The notes: generated by a model from the letters alone, not told the origin. 64,000 nucleotides of DNA from Microbispora catharanthi (GCF_006334915.2 NZ_VDMA02000017.1:1-64000); one strand, 5' to 3'. Numbered from the stretch's first letter, positions 33,759 to 42,975 are shown. A program made the numbers and translations.

Positions 33759-34307
33759 ATGGCGTTCGACGACTTCATGTGGATCAACGAGCCCGCCGAG
33801 TGGTCGCGGGCCGGGGAGGGACTGCGGGCCGTCGCCGGCGCCCAGAGCGACCTGTGGCAGAAGACGCACTACGGCTACTCGTACGACACCGCCCACATGT
33901 TCGGCCGGCAGGTCGCCGGGGACGCGCGGCTCACCGTGACGTTCGAGGCCGACTACTCCGAGCAGTACGACCAGGCCGGGGCCGTGCTGCGGATCGACGA
34001 GGAGAACTGGATCAAGGCGGGGGTGGAGTTCGTCGACGGCGGCCACCAGCTCAGCGTCGTCGTCACCAGGGGCTTTTCCGACTGGTCCGTCACACCCGCG
34101 CCCGGCGGCCTCGTCTCCGCGACGTTCGACCTCGAACGGGCCGGCGACGCCGTGACGGTCCGGTACGGCGTGAACGGCGCGGAGCCGGAGCACATGCTGC
34201 GCCTGGCCTACTTCCCGCCGCAGGCGCCGGCCCTCGCCGGGGTCATGTGCGCCGCCCCGGTGGGCAAGGGCTTCGAGACCCGCTTCAGCCGCGTATCACT
34301 CGCGTAG
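33759..34307 (+). CDS. DUF1349 family protein
   Basis: 182 residues forming one concanavalin-like beta sandwich. Typical pieces are TVTFEADYSEQYDQAGAVLR, ENWIKAGVEFVDGGHQLSVV and FSDWSV. The family has been linked to regulation of sugar metabolism in yeast but has no set function in bacteria. No signal peptide, so it is cytoplasmic. AAGGGG lies upstream of the ATG at 33759. Confidence 0.85.
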   Translation: MAFDDFMWINEPAEWSRAGEGLRAVAGAQSDLWQKTHYGYSYDTAHMFGRQVAGDARLTVTFEADYSEQYDQAGAVLRIDEENWIKAGVEFVDGGHQLSVVVTRGFSDWSVTPAPGGLVSATFDLERAGDAVTVRYGVNGAEPEHMLRLAYFPPQAPALAGVMCAAPVGKGFETRFSRVSLA

Positions 34308-34310
34308 CCC

Positions 34311-34493
34311 TCACGCGCCGATACGGCGCCGTTCCCGTCCCCGCGCCGTGAACCGCGCCGTGAACCGGTCCTGGGCGTCCAGCACGGCGTCCGCGTAGCG
34401 CACGGCCCACGTGCCCATCGCACGCATAGGGGCGAGCAGCGCCGTGCCCGCCTCCGTCAGCGCGTAGTCGACGCGGGGCGGCGCCTGGGTCCG
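34311..34493 (-). pseudogene. C-terminal half of an HxlR-type regulator
   Basis: Sixty codons read leftward: APPRVDYALTEAGTALLAPM, then RAMGTWAVRYADAVLDAQDR and a basic end, with a stop at 34311. This is the wing and dimerisation helix of HxlR regulators (P-P-R-V-E-Y-x-L-T-x-x-G). The recognition helix and everything before it are missing. The break is at about 34494, directly beside the broken oxidoreductase. Confidence 0.7.
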
Positions 34494-34496
34494 CGC

Positions 34497-34814
34497 GGGG
34501 CAGACGTGCTCGTCGGCGGACGCGACCGGGCCGCGGCCGCCGCGACGGCGGCCCGCACCGGCGCCGCGAAGGACGGAACGCTCGCGGACGCGGCGGCATA
34601 CGGCGAGCTCGTCCTCGCGGCGGTTCCCGCCGGCGTGGCGCCGCAGCTGGTGCACGGGCTCGCCGCCGTCCTCGCCGGGCGGACCGTCGTCGACTGCTCG
34701 AATCCCGTCGAGCCGGGCGACGACGGGCTGACGCTGACCACGGGAGGCACGACATCGGTCGCCCGGCTGATGGCGGACGCCGCGCCGGACGCCCATGTGG
34801 TCAAGGCGTTCAAC
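34497..34814 (+). pseudogene. fragment of an NADPH-dependent F420 reductase-like protein
   Basis: About 105 codons read ADVLVGGRDRAAAAATAART, AAYGELVLAAVPAGVAPQLV, AGRTVVDCSNPVEP and DAAPDAHVVKAFN. This is the middle of a Rossmann-fold F420H2:NADP oxidoreductase-like protein. The N-terminal G-x-G-x-x-G is missing, and the C-terminus is cut at the stop codon of the sigma factor gene. Its 5' break coincides with that of the divergent HxlR fragment. Confidence 0.7.
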
Positions 34815-35735
34815 TCACGGAGTATCAGCCGCCCCGCGCCACAGCCGCAGCTTCTCCGGATTGCGGACCACCCAGATCCGGGTGACGCGGCCGTCGGCGA
34901 CTTCGAACGAGGCCACGGTCACGACGACGCCGGCACGCTCGGCAACCAGGCCTGGCACACCGTTGACCGACCGCTCCCGGAGTTCGAGCCCCGGAGCCTT
35001 GCCGGCGATGGCGACCATGTACTGGGCGATGCGCGCGGCGCCTTCGATCGGGTGCGGGACGGTGCCGGCCATACCGCCGCCGTCGGCGGTCATCACGGCG
35101 GCCGGGTCGAGGAGGTCGACGAGGGCCGCGATGTCCATCGCCTCCCATGCCTCCTTGACGTGCCGCACCGCGTCGCCCTGCCCCGCCGCCGTCACGGGAG
35201 CGCGCGCGCCGCCCACCCGCCGCCGGGCGGAGGCCGCCAGCTGCTTGCAGGCCGCGGGGGTCCGGCCGAGGACGCGCGCGATCTCGGCGAAGGGGTAACG
35301 GAAGACGTCGTGCAGGACGAACGCCACCCGCTCGGCGGGCGTCATCGACTCGAGGACGACGAGGAAGGCCATGGACACCGATTCGTCCAGGACCATCTGG
35401 TCGGCGGGGTCGGTGCCATGGCCGTGGTCCCACTCGGCGCGCCCGGGCAGCGACTCGGGCAGGGGCTCGGGCAGCCACGCGCCGACATAGCGTTCACGCC
35501 GGGCCCGCGCCGAGCCGAGCATGTCGAGGCAGATGCGGCCGGTCACCGTCGTCAGCCAGGCGCCAGGGGACACGATCTCCTCCTGCCGGCTTCGTGGCAG
35601 CGCGTACCAGCGCGCGTAGGCCTCCTGCACGGCGTCCTCGGCCTCGGCCAGCGAACCGAGCAACCGGTAGGCGACATTGATCAGTTGGCGCCGCTCACCG
35701 GCTATCCCATCGGTGCTCGTCCCCGCCATCCCCAT
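34815..35735 (-). CDS. ECF41-type RNA polymerase sigma factor (SigJ-like)
   Basis: 306 residues. Sigma region 2 (RRQLINVAYRLLGSLAEAED) and region 4 (VFRYPFAEIARVLGRTPAAC) are followed by an NTF2/SnoaL-like C-terminal domain. The hallmarks of ECF41 are present: WLPEPL in the linker, DGGG in the extension, and NPEKL (usually NPDKL) near the end. In this group the C-terminal domain acts as a built-in regulator, and no anti-sigma gene is needed. The usual partner gene, a small oxidoreductase or carboxymuconolactone decarboxylase, is not adjacent. Deletion debris lies downstream. Confidence 0.92.
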   Translation of the reverse strand: MGMAGTSTDGIAGERRQLINVAYRLLGSLAEAEDAVQEAYARWYALPRSRQEEIVSPGAWLTTVTGRICLDMLGSARARRERYVGAWLPEPLPESLPGRAEWDHGHGTDPADQMVLDESVSMAFLVVLESMTPAERVAFVLHDVFRYPFAEIARVLGRTPAACKQLAASARRRVGGARAPVTAAGQGDAVRHVKEAWEAMDIAALVDLLDPAAVMTADGGGMAGTVPHPIEGAARIAQYMVAIAGKAPGLELRERSVNGVPGLVAERAGVVVTVASFEVADGRVTRIWVVRNPEKLRLWRGAADTP

Positions 35736-35837
35736 GCTCCCGGCCGCCTCCGCACCTTACCTTTCGCAGGCCCGCGTCGTCGGGCTGGTGAGACCTTATC
35801 GATCGACTGCCCCCGGGGGCGGAACAGGGGACATGAC

Positions 35838-36200
35838 ATGGCCACCCAGGCGACGGCACGTCGCAGCTTCTCGTTTCTGCAGATCGCGATCACCCTGCAG
35901 ACCCTGACCATCTTCCTTCAGGCGGCCTCCGCGGGGCTGCTGCTGACCTCGTCCTACGGAGAGACGCTGCACAGTGCCGGAGCCCGCGTGATGTACGGCG
36001 CGTCGATGCTGTACGTGCTCGCTGCGGTGCTGGCGTGGAAGCCGGGCGGCGGCTCGCCCCGGCCCGTCTGGCACGCGTCCGGCTTCCTTGTCCTCGCCTC
36101 CGTCCAGGTCGCGCTCGGCATCGCGCACATACCGTCGGTCCATCTCCCCCTGGGCGTCCTGATGTTCGGGCTGAGCGTGCTGGCGCTGGCGCGGCGCTGA
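35838..36200 (+). CDS. four-helix membrane protein, unknown function
   Basis: 120 residues with four hydrophobic segments (about 15-36, 50-66, 81-97 and 102-117). It starts at the ATG at 35838 behind an AGGGG-type site and is divergent from the ECF41 gene by 102 bp. No motif points to a function. As the nearest divergent gene it is a possible target of the sigma factor, but I could not find the ECF41 promoter pattern. Confidence 0.75.
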   Translation: MATQATARRSFSFLQIAITLQTLTIFLQAASAGLLLTSSYGETLHSAGARVMYGASMLYVLAAVLAWKPGGGSPRPVWHASGFLVLASVQVALGIAHIPSVHLPLGVLMFGLSVLALARR

Positions 36201-36225
36201 AGTCCGACACGGGGGCACGCCGGGA

Positions 36226-37281
36226 TCAGCTGGAAGGCGCGGCGGAGGGCAGGACCAGTTCGGCGAAGATCGCCCGGTGGTCGGTCACCGGCAGCCGGTG
36301 GACGCCGAACGCCCGGACCGCGACGCGCGGGTCCACCAGGATGTGGTCGAGGGTGACGGGCGGCACCGGCAGGCCGCCGAAGTCCGACGACCTCCGGTAT
36401 GGCCAGGTGCCGGCCAGGCCGTTGCCGGTCGCGTCGGCCGCGTCCCGGTAGCCCGCGTCGAGCAGGCGCCGGACCCGGGCGTGGTCGAGCGTGGCGTTGA
36501 AGTCCCCGGACAGGATCTGTACGCGCCCGCCCGGACCGGGCAGCGAGGCGAGCGACTTCGACCAGCACCTGAACCGGTACACGTAGCGCGGCGCGCACGG
36601 GTGCACGGACACGACGGCGACGGGTCCGGCGCCGGGGACCTCGATGACGCCCGCCGCCTGCCGGCGGCCGTTGAAGGCCGTGAGCTCCTCCGGCCGCAGG
36701 GGATAACGCGTGAAGAGCCCGGAGCCGCCCGAGCCCTCCTGGGCCCGGTCGTCCGCGTACGGCAGGAGCGCGGTCAGGCCCGCCGCCCGCAGGCCCGCCG
36801 AGGCCTGCGGGGTGAGCTCCTGCAGCGTCAGGACGTCGGGACGCAGCCGCCGCACGAGGTCCACCAGCGCGGCGGGCGGGACGGAGCCGTAGAGCAGGTT
36901 GGCCGACAGGACCCGCAGGGCCGGGGTCTGTGTCCCTGATGCGCCCAGGGCGCCGGCCGCCCGCACGCCCGCGCTGGTCGAGGCGCGCGGGGACGGGTCC
37001 GACAGCGCGCGGGGCAGCACGCAGGCCGCCAGCGTCGCGGTGACCGCCAGCCCGGCGGCCAGCGCCGCCGGGCGCCGCACGAGCAGCGCGACCAGCGGCG
37101 CCACGACCGAGGCGAGGGCGACGTACGGCGTGAACGCCACCAGTTGCACCCACCGGAAATGGACGTCGCCGGGCACCAGCCGCAGCAGGGCCCAGAGCGC
37201 GAACGGCGCGACCGCCGGCCACGCGAGCAGGCCGCGCCAGACCCCCGGGCGGCCCACCCAGCCGGCTGTCAGTCTCGCCAT
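36226..37281 (-). CDS. membrane-anchored endonuclease/exonuclease/phosphatase family protein
   Basis: 351 residues. Three hydrophobic helices (about 17-35, 43-67 and 73-90) lead to an extracytoplasmic EEP domain. Its catalytic signs are LSANLLYGS, LTLQELTP (metal Glu), SVHPCAP, SGDFNAT (Asp-x-Asn) and TDHRAIFAE (catalytic Asp-His). The family includes nucleases and phosphodiesterases. The ATG at 37281 has AAGGAG upstream. Confidence 0.9.
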   Translation of the reverse strand: MARLTAGWVGRPGVWRGLLAWPAVAPFALWALLRLVPGDVHFRWVQLVAFTPYVALASVVAPLVALLVRRPAALAAGLAVTATLAACVLPRALSDPSPRASTSAGVRAAGALGASGTQTPALRVLSANLLYGSVPPAALVDLVRRLRPDVLTLQELTPQASAGLRAAGLTALLPYADDRAQEGSGGSGLFTRYPLRPEELTAFNGRRQAAGVIEVPGAGPVAVVSVHPCAPRYVYRFRCWSKSLASLPGPGGRVQILSGDFNATLDHARVRRLLDAGYRDAADATGNGLAGTWPYRRSSDFGGLPVPPVTLDHILVDPRVAVRAFGVHRLPVTDHRAIFAELVLPSAAPSS

Positions 37282-37376
37282 CCCCGGACTCCTTCCCGAA
37301 AGATCCACCGTACGACGGTCCGCACGTGCATTGAGGGGCTCCACGCCGGTCGGGGGCAGGCCGTACAGTCTCCGGC

Positions 37377-38627
37377 ATGGATGTGGAAGCGAGAGTCCTG
37401 GACGCCGTCGACGAGGCGGAGACGGTGCGCCTGCTGGCCGACCTGGTCAGGGTGCCGAGCGTCACCGGCACCGACGCCGAGTCGGACCTGCAGGACAGGT
37501 GCGCCCGCATGCTCACCGAATGGGACCTCGACGTCGACATGTGGAAGCTCGACCTCGACGATCTCCGTTCCCGCGAGGGGTTCCCCGGCATGGAGGCGGA
37601 GCGCGCCGAGGGATACGGCGTCGTCGGCGTCACCGAGGGCGAGGGCACGCCCGCGCTCATCCTGCAGGGGCATACCGACGTCGTGCCGATCGGCGACCCG
37701 GGCAAGTGGGAGGGGCAGGACCCGTTCGGCGCCCGCCTCGGCGCGACCACCCTGCACGGGCGAGGCGCCTGCGACATGAAGGCCGGTCTCGCCGCCAACC
37801 TCGCCGTGGTGCGCGCGCTGCGCGTGACCGGCGTACGGCTCGCGCGTCCCCTGGCCGTCCACTGTGTGGTCAGCGAGGAGGACGGCGGGCTCGGCGCGTT
37901 CGCCACCCTGGCCAGGGGCCACACCGGGGAGGCGGCCGTGATCACCGAGCCGACGAGCGGGAAGCTGATCACCGCCAACGCCGGCGCGCTGACCTTCCGC
38001 CTCGAGGTCGCCGGCCGGGCCGCGCACGGCGCCACCCGCTACGAGGGGGTCAACGCCGTCGAGGCGTTCATGCCGGTGCTCCAGGCCGTCAGGCGGCTCG
38101 AACGCGAGCGCAACGCCGATCCCGGCTCCCTCTTCGAGGGCAACCCGCTGCCGTATCCGATCGAGATCGGCACCGTGCGCGCGGGCGACTGGGCGAGCAC
38201 GGTCCCCGACCTGCTCGTGGCCGAGGGACGGCTGGGCGTCCGGCTCGACGAGGACCCGGCCGACGCCCGCGCCGCCCTGGAGACGGCGCTCGCCGATCTG
38301 GACGACCCCTGGCTGCGGGACAACCCCGTACGCGTCACCTGGCCGGGCGGGCAGTTCGCGAGCGGCCGGCTGCCCGAGGGGCACCCGCTGGCGGAGGAGG
38401 CGGCCCGCGCGGTGGCCGACGTGACCGGGGCGCGGCCGGGCCGCACCGCCGCGCCGTACGGGAGCGACCTGCGCCTGTACGCGGGTGCGGGCGTGCCGAC
38501 CCTGCACTACGGGCCGGGCGACGTCCGCTTCGCGCACGCCCCGCGCGAGCAGGTCGACCTGCGGGAGGTCCGCGACGTCACCCGTGCCCTGGCCCTGCTC
38601 GTCCTGCGCCGCTGCGGCGTCCGCTGA
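37377..38627 (+). CDS. M20 family deacylase (ArgE/DapE-like)
   Basis: 416 residues. Metal-binding motifs: LQGHTDVVPIGDP (about 97-109), HGRGACDMKAGLAA (about 127-140), and CVVSEEDGGLGAF with the catalytic Glu pair. GYGVVGVTEGEGTPALILQG precedes the first. The family hydrolyses N-acyl amino acids or peptides, using two zinc or cobalt ions. The substrate is unknown. Divergent from the EEP-family gene. Confidence 0.92.
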   Translation: MDVEARVLDAVDEAETVRLLADLVRVPSVTGTDAESDLQDRCARMLTEWDLDVDMWKLDLDDLRSREGFPGMEAERAEGYGVVGVTEGEGTPALILQGHTDVVPIGDPGKWEGQDPFGARLGATTLHGRGACDMKAGLAANLAVVRALRVTGVRLARPLAVHCVVSEEDGGLGAFATLARGHTGEAAVITEPTSGKLITANAGALTFRLEVAGRAAHGATRYEGVNAVEAFMPVLQAVRRLERERNADPGSLFEGNPLPYPIEIGTVRAGDWASTVPDLLVAEGRLGVRLDEDPADARAALETALADLDDPWLRDNPVRVTWPGGQFASGRLPEGHPLAEEAARAVADVTGARPGRTAAPYGSDLRLYAGAGVPTLHYGPGDVRFAHAPREQVDLREVRDVTRALALLVLRRCGVR

Positions 38628-38635
38628 GACCGCTG

Positions 38636-41023
38636 TCAGCAGTCGGCGGTGACCGAGGCGATCTCGTTGAGCGGGAACTCCAGGTAGTCGCCGGCCTCCT
38701 CGCACCACGCGTCGAGCACGCCGCTGCGCAGTTCGCCGTGGCTGACCGTGGCGGTGACCCCGTCGGCCAGCGTGATCATCGCGCGGACGTCGCGGTCCAC
38801 GACGAAGCCCAGCAGCGACTGCTGCGCCGCCGGGAGCCGGGTCGCCATGCGCCCGATGACGGCCCACGTCTGGCGGGGCTGCGCCGCGGCCGCCACCGGG
38901 CCGCCGCTGACCAGCAGCCGCCTGGCATGCTCGCGCGGGTCCGGCGGGGGCTCCAGCAGGGGCCCGGGAGGTTCGAGCTCGGCGACCCGCCCGCCGGGCA
39001 GGAGGATCAGCCGCCCGCCCTGCGGCTCGCGCCGGATGGTGATCTCTCCGGTGTCGTCCACCGGCACGGGGGCGTAGCCCGCCTCCCTGAGGGCGGCCAG
39101 CGTGGCCGCGGCGGGCGCCGCGCCGGCGAGCACCGTCGGCGCCAGCAGCCGCAGGCCGAGCTTGGCCAGTTTCCGGTGCGCGGCGATCTCGGCGAGCAGC
39201 GTGGGGTCGGAACCCTGGACGATGCAGCCGACCGACGACACCGTGACCTCGCCGTGCCGCCGCGCCACGTCCCTGATCAGGTAGGTCAGCGGCTGGGGGA
39301 GCGTCCCGGCCTCCGACAGGTCGGCGATGAGCGTGTCGGCCGTGTCCCCGCCGTCCAGGGCCCGCCGTACGCTCGCGGGGCTGAACCGCCACACCGACGC
39401 CGAGCCCTGCGACTCACGGTCCGCGGCGCGGTCGAGCAGCGCGGCGAGTTCGACCGAGGGCGGGCCGGTCACCACGGCGGTGAGGTCGGCGCCGAACAGG
39501 GCCGTGCGCCGCGCGCTCGCCATGGCGTGCGTGGCGGCCTTCGCCAGCGCGGGGTCGTGCTCGACCTCGGGCACGCATTCGCGGCTCTCGTCCCCGGCCA
39601 CGGCCGCGAGCGGGGCGAGGGCCCGGCCGAGACCGGTGAGCGCGTCGCAGGCCACGAGCCCCAGCAGGCGGGCCTCCTCGAGCACGGCCGCCGCGCAGCC
39701 GTCCAGCAGGTCCCGGTCGAGCAGCGGGGCGCGCCAGTGCACCCGCTGCACGAGCTCCGGCAGCGTCGCGAAGGCCCTGCCCTCGGGGATCTCGGCGAGC
39801 GCCGCGAACAGGGCCCACCGGATCCTGGCGATCGTCTCGCCGGCCGGGTCGTCGCCGAGCGCGGCGGGGTGGCGGCCGTCCACCCGGCGCAGCGACGAGC
39901 GCTCCATCCGCCACCAGGCGGCCAGCAGGACGCGCAGCCGCATGGGCGCCTCCTCCAGTCGCCACGCGTCGTACCGGCCGGCCGGCGTCAGCCCGCCCGC
40001 CTCCTCGTCGATCGCGATCAGCCGGGCGACCGCGCAGACCTCCAGCAGCAGCCGGGTCTCGTCCTCGGCGCAGCCGGTCTCCCTGGCCAGGCGCTTGATC
40101 TCCCGCACGCCGACCCCGCCGTTCTTGAGCAGCGGCAGCGGCGTCTTGTCGACGTTCTCCAGCAGCGCCGTGGCCCGGTCGAGCACGTGCGGCGCGGCCA
40201 GGCACATCGCGTGCTCGACGGCGTCGGCGTCCGCCTCGGCCGTGGCCAGGTCGGGCGGGTACGGCGTGAACGGCCCGCGGTAGTCGGGGCCGCGCAGCGC
40301 CAGCGCGACCTCGCGGGGCATCTCCGCCAGGTCCCACTGGGTGCGGAAGAGCAGGCCGCGGTCGAGCGCCCACTTCTCCGGCGTACCCGGGGTGATGAAC
40401 CGGTTGCCGTTCACGCTGCGGACCGGGCCGTCCCACGCGAAGTCGTCGAGCATGCCGAGCGTGCCGTCGGGGGCGTCGTCGAGAAGCGACCCCAGGCGCT
40501 CGCAGTCGCCGAGCAGCGCGGTGATCCGGGCGATCACCTGGCGTCTGCCGCCGTGCGGGGACAGGTCGAGCACGCGGCACATGCGGCGCAGCGCGTCGGT
40601 GCTGAGCTTCCACGAGTCGAGGTACGCGCCGAGCGGCTCGCCCAGGCCGCAGGGCGCGGTCCACCAGCGGGCGACGGCCTCGGCCACGCTGATCCTGCCG
40701 TCACGACCGGGCCAGGCGACGGCGTGGTCGTACAGGCGGTCGAGCCAGGGGATCACCGCGGAGGTGCTCACCCCGAGGAAACGGGCCAGCTCGTCCTCCG
40801 TCGGACGGCCGCCGATGACCAGGCACGCCTGCAGGAGTTCGAGCGGGGGAAGGGGGAGGCCGCGCATGACCTCCATGACGGCGAAGGTGTCGGTCAGACG
40901 CTGCGCGAGGGCGTCCAGGCGCCGGGGCCACGGCGCGGCGATCGCGTCCGGCCGGTTGGCCAGCACGCGGGCGAGCCTGTCTTCGTCAAGACCGGTCAGC
41001 CAGCCGATTAGGTGATCGTCCAT
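38636..41023 (-). CDS. helicase-associated (Helicase_C_3/XPB N-terminal-like) domain protein
   Basis: 795 residues without helicase motor motifs. The C-terminal part carries the Helicase_C_3 pattern, including PLTYLIRDVARRHGEVTVSS, KLGLRLLAPTVLAGAAPAAA, and LLPAAQQSLLGFVVDRDVRA-type strands toward the end, as in proteins annotated XPB/Ssl2 helicase N-terminal. The N-terminus has a winged-helix-like region (ELLQACLVIGGRPTEDELAR). Actinobacteria usually encode this protein near an XPB helicase; here none is in view. A role in DNA repair or transcription is inferred. Confidence 0.82.
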   Translation of the reverse strand: MDDHLIGWLTGLDEDRLARVLANRPDAIAAPWPRRLDALAQRLTDTFAVMEVMRGLPLPPLELLQACLVIGGRPTEDELARFLGVSTSAVIPWLDRLYDHAVAWPGRDGRISVAEAVARWWTAPCGLGEPLGAYLDSWKLSTDALRRMCRVLDLSPHGGRRQVIARITALLGDCERLGSLLDDAPDGTLGMLDDFAWDGPVRSVNGNRFITPGTPEKWALDRGLLFRTQWDLAEMPREVALALRGPDYRGPFTPYPPDLATAEADADAVEHAMCLAAPHVLDRATALLENVDKTPLPLLKNGGVGVREIKRLARETGCAEDETRLLLEVCAVARLIAIDEEAGGLTPAGRYDAWRLEEAPMRLRVLLAAWWRMERSSLRRVDGRHPAALGDDPAGETIARIRWALFAALAEIPEGRAFATLPELVQRVHWRAPLLDRDLLDGCAAAVLEEARLLGLVACDALTGLGRALAPLAAVAGDESRECVPEVEHDPALAKAATHAMASARRTALFGADLTAVVTGPPSVELAALLDRAADRESQGSASVWRFSPASVRRALDGGDTADTLIADLSEAGTLPQPLTYLIRDVARRHGEVTVSSVGCIVQGSDPTLLAEIAAHRKLAKLGLRLLAPTVLAGAAPAAATLAALREAGYAPVPVDDTGEITIRREPQGGRLILLPGGRVAELEPPGPLLEPPPDPREHARRLLVSGGPVAAAAQPRQTWAVIGRMATRLPAAQQSLLGFVVDRDVRAMITLADGVTATVSHGELRSGVLDAWCEEAGDYLEFPLNEIASVTADC

Positions 41024-41444
41024 AGTTGATCTCTCGGGAGTCCCAGGAAGCCACCGTAGTGCAGATCACAGTCTCGGCGGGGTCCGTGGGCGAACAAAGA
41101 GCGCAAAGTCACGGATCCCGAGATCACGATATTTCTCCGCCGATCGATGGGGAACGAGCACGCCGCCGGGCCGTCACGGCCCGCTCTCAGCCCATCATCG
41201 CGTGCCCCGCCCGGCCTCAGGGGCGGTTCCGGGGAATCCGGGCCGCCGGCCGGAGGGCGCTCCCATGCATTCCGGGCTGCACGGGAGCGCTCTTCGGCCG
41301 GCGGACCATGACCGGCGACACATAGATCTGGCGATCGGGTTAGGTTTTCCGGTGCTCCTGACCGGAAGACGGTCACTCCCCGCGCGGGGCGGCCGAAACC
41401 GACGGCGAAGCGCGTGGCCCCGCCGTCCGGCCGCCGGCCGGTGT
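41024..41444. other. intergenic region of 421 nt with two hairpins
   Basis: It lies between the 5' end of the helicase-associated gene and the 3' end of the ATPase gene, both leftward. It contains the large stem-loop at 41243-41304 and a small perfect hairpin, TTCCGGT/ACCGGAA, at 41347-41367. No gene is supported. Confidence 0.6.
41243..41304. terminator. 22-bp stem-loop downstream of the ATPase gene
   Basis: The arms 41243-41264 and 41283-41304 pair at 20 of 22 positions around an 18-nt loop. It could end the leftward ATPase transcript, but it lies 140 bp after the stop and is unusually long. It may be a structured RNA or a mobile repeat unit. Confidence 0.45.
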
Positions 41445-41984
41445 TCAGGCCGCCAGTACGGCCCACACCGCCTTGCCCTGCGGGACGAGCGGGCACCATC
41501 CCCAGCACACGCTCAGCGACTCCACGATGTGCAGCCCGAGGCCGCCCGGCTCGAAGGGCGCCGGATCCCGCAGCACCGGCGCGGACGTTCCGGGGTCGGT
41601 GATCGCGCAGGTCACGTGCGCGCCCCGCCGGATCAGCGACAGCCGCATGGCCTCCCGCGCGCGGCTGTCGGTGAGCGTCATGCCGTGCCGCAGGGCGTTG
41701 GTGACCAGTTCCGAGACGACCAGTTCCATCCCGTCGAGCAGGTCCGCCAACTGCCAGCCCGAGAGGGTCCCGGCGGCGAAGCTGCGCGCCGAGTGGACCG
41801 ATTCCGCGCGGGGAGGCAGGACGAAGGTGGCGCTGGCGGTGGCCGACCCGGGTTCGAGGAGATCGCGTGCGGGCTCCGGCCACCAGCCGATAGGCGGCCA
41901 CCAGTCGAGCGCCGACCACTGGTTCTGGCCACGAGTCAGGTTCGTGGACTGCACGAGATCATGATGAGGGACACTCCCGTGCAT
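41445..41984 (-). CDS. ATP-binding anti-sigma-factor-like protein (HATPase_c_2)
   Basis: About 179 residues. The GHKL fold is seen as ELVVSELVTNALRHG (N box), then AITDPGTSAPVL (G1-like) and GGLGLHIVESLSVCWGW (G2). This is the RsbW/SpoIIAB-like group widespread in actinomycetes. The protein is divergent from a WhiJ-type XRE gene and a DUF397 gene, a typical actinomycete developmental cluster. The start is uncertain: ATG at 41984 (used here) or GTG at 41954; neither has a clear ribosome site. Confidence 0.85.
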   Translation of the reverse strand: MHGSVPHHDLVQSTNLTRGQNQWSALDWWPPIGWWPEPARDLLEPGSATASATFVLPPRAESVHSARSFAAGTLSGWQLADLLDGMELVVSELVTNALRHGMTLTDSRAREAMRLSLIRRGAHVTCAITDPGTSAPVLRDPAPFEPGGLGLHIVESLSVCWGWCPLVPQGKAVWAVLAA

Positions 41985-42026
41985 GTGCAAGAGCGAATGC
42001 ACGTGCAAGCGCGTTGTGCAAGCGCT
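41985..42026. promoter_or_regulatory. three GTGCAAG direct repeats in the XRE/ATPase divergent region
   Basis: GTGCAAGAGCG (41985), GTGCAAGCGCG (42003) and GTGCAAGCGCT (42016) lie in the same orientation directly before the ATPase start. They are candidate binding sites of the XRE regulator, which would then control both directions. Confidence 0.55.
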
Positions 42027-42108
42027 ACGGTTACCCCCGACACCACTGGGACGAAGGGGGCGATCTTTGACAGACTGTGAACCAGTCCACAAAGCGGAGG
42101 AATAGCAC

Positions 42109-42975
42109 GTGTCCATAGATCCGCCCGGATCCGGTTCCACCGTTCGACGCATCATGCTCGGCGCGAGCCTTCGCCGCCTGCGTGAGCAGCGGGGCCTGAC
42201 CCGCGAGGTCGCCGGATTCCACATCCGTGCCTCGGAGTCGAAGATCAGCCGGATGGAGCTCGGCCGGGTCGGGTTCAAGACACGTGACGTCGAAGACCTC
42301 CTCACGCTGTACGGCGTCGACGACGACGCCGAGCGGCGCGGCCTGCTGGAGATGGTCCGCGAGGCGAACACGCCCGGGTGGTGGCACAAGTTCGGCGAGG
42401 TGCTGCCGAACTGGTTCGTCACGTACATCGGCCTGGAGGAGGCCGCCAGCGTGATCCGCACCTACGAGGTGCAGTTCGTGCCCGGCCTGCTGCAGACGGC
42501 GGAGTACGCCCGCTCGGTGATCATGCTTGGTTATCCGGACGCCTCGGAGGCCGAGCTCGAACAGCGCGTCCATCTGCGGATGCAGCGGCAGGAGAGGCTC
42601 ACGCGCAAGGACGGCCCCCGGCTGTGGGCCGTCATCGACGAGGCCGCGCTCAAGCGGCCCATCGGAGGGAGTGCGACGATGCGGGAACAGCTCCAGCACC
42701 TGCTGGAGGTGTCCACGCTGCCCAACATCACCCTTCAGGTGATGCCCCTTCGCTACGGGATGCACGCGGCCGAGGGAGGCGCGTTCACCATCCTCCGCTT
42801 CCCGGAGTCCGACCTTTCGGACGTGGTCTACGTCGAGCAGCTCTGGGGTGCGCTCTACCTGGACAAACGTGAGGACATCGATCCCTACCTCACGGCCATG
42901 GAGCAGCTGTGCGTGGAGAGCACCACGCCCGGCGGCACTGCCGAGATCCTCGGCGAACTTCTCAGAGAGACATGA
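42109..42975 (+). CDS. XRE family regulator with DUF5753 (WhiJ-like)
   Basis: 288 residues. The N-terminal helix-turn-helix covers about 17-75 (SLRRLREQRGLTREVAGFHI, ASESKISRMELGR). The rest is DUF5753, with TYEVQFVPGLLQTAEYARSV and LPNITLQVMPLRYGMHAAEG as clear signs. In Streptomyces such regulators pair with DUF397 proteins to control development and antibiotic production. The DUF397 gene follows directly, with adjacent stop and start. Confidence 0.93.
   Translation: MSIDPPGSGSTVRRIMLGASLRRLREQRGLTREVAGFHIRASESKISRMELGRVGFKTRDVEDLLTLYGVDDDAERRGLLEMVREANTPGWWHKFGEVLPNWFVTYIGLEEAASVIRTYEVQFVPGLLQTAEYARSVIMLGYPDASEAELEQRVHLRMQRQERLTRKDGPRLWAVIDEAALKRPIGGSATMREQLQHLLEVSTLPNITLQVMPLRYGMHAAEGGAFTILRFPESDLSDVVYVEQLWGALYLDKREDIDPYLTAMEQLCVESTTPGGTAEILGELLRET

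Noticed and set aside
35736-35837. ECF41 promoter (TGTCACA/CGTC) for the sigma factor or its divergent neighbour
   Set aside because: I looked on both strands and found no matching pair of boxes at the right spacing.
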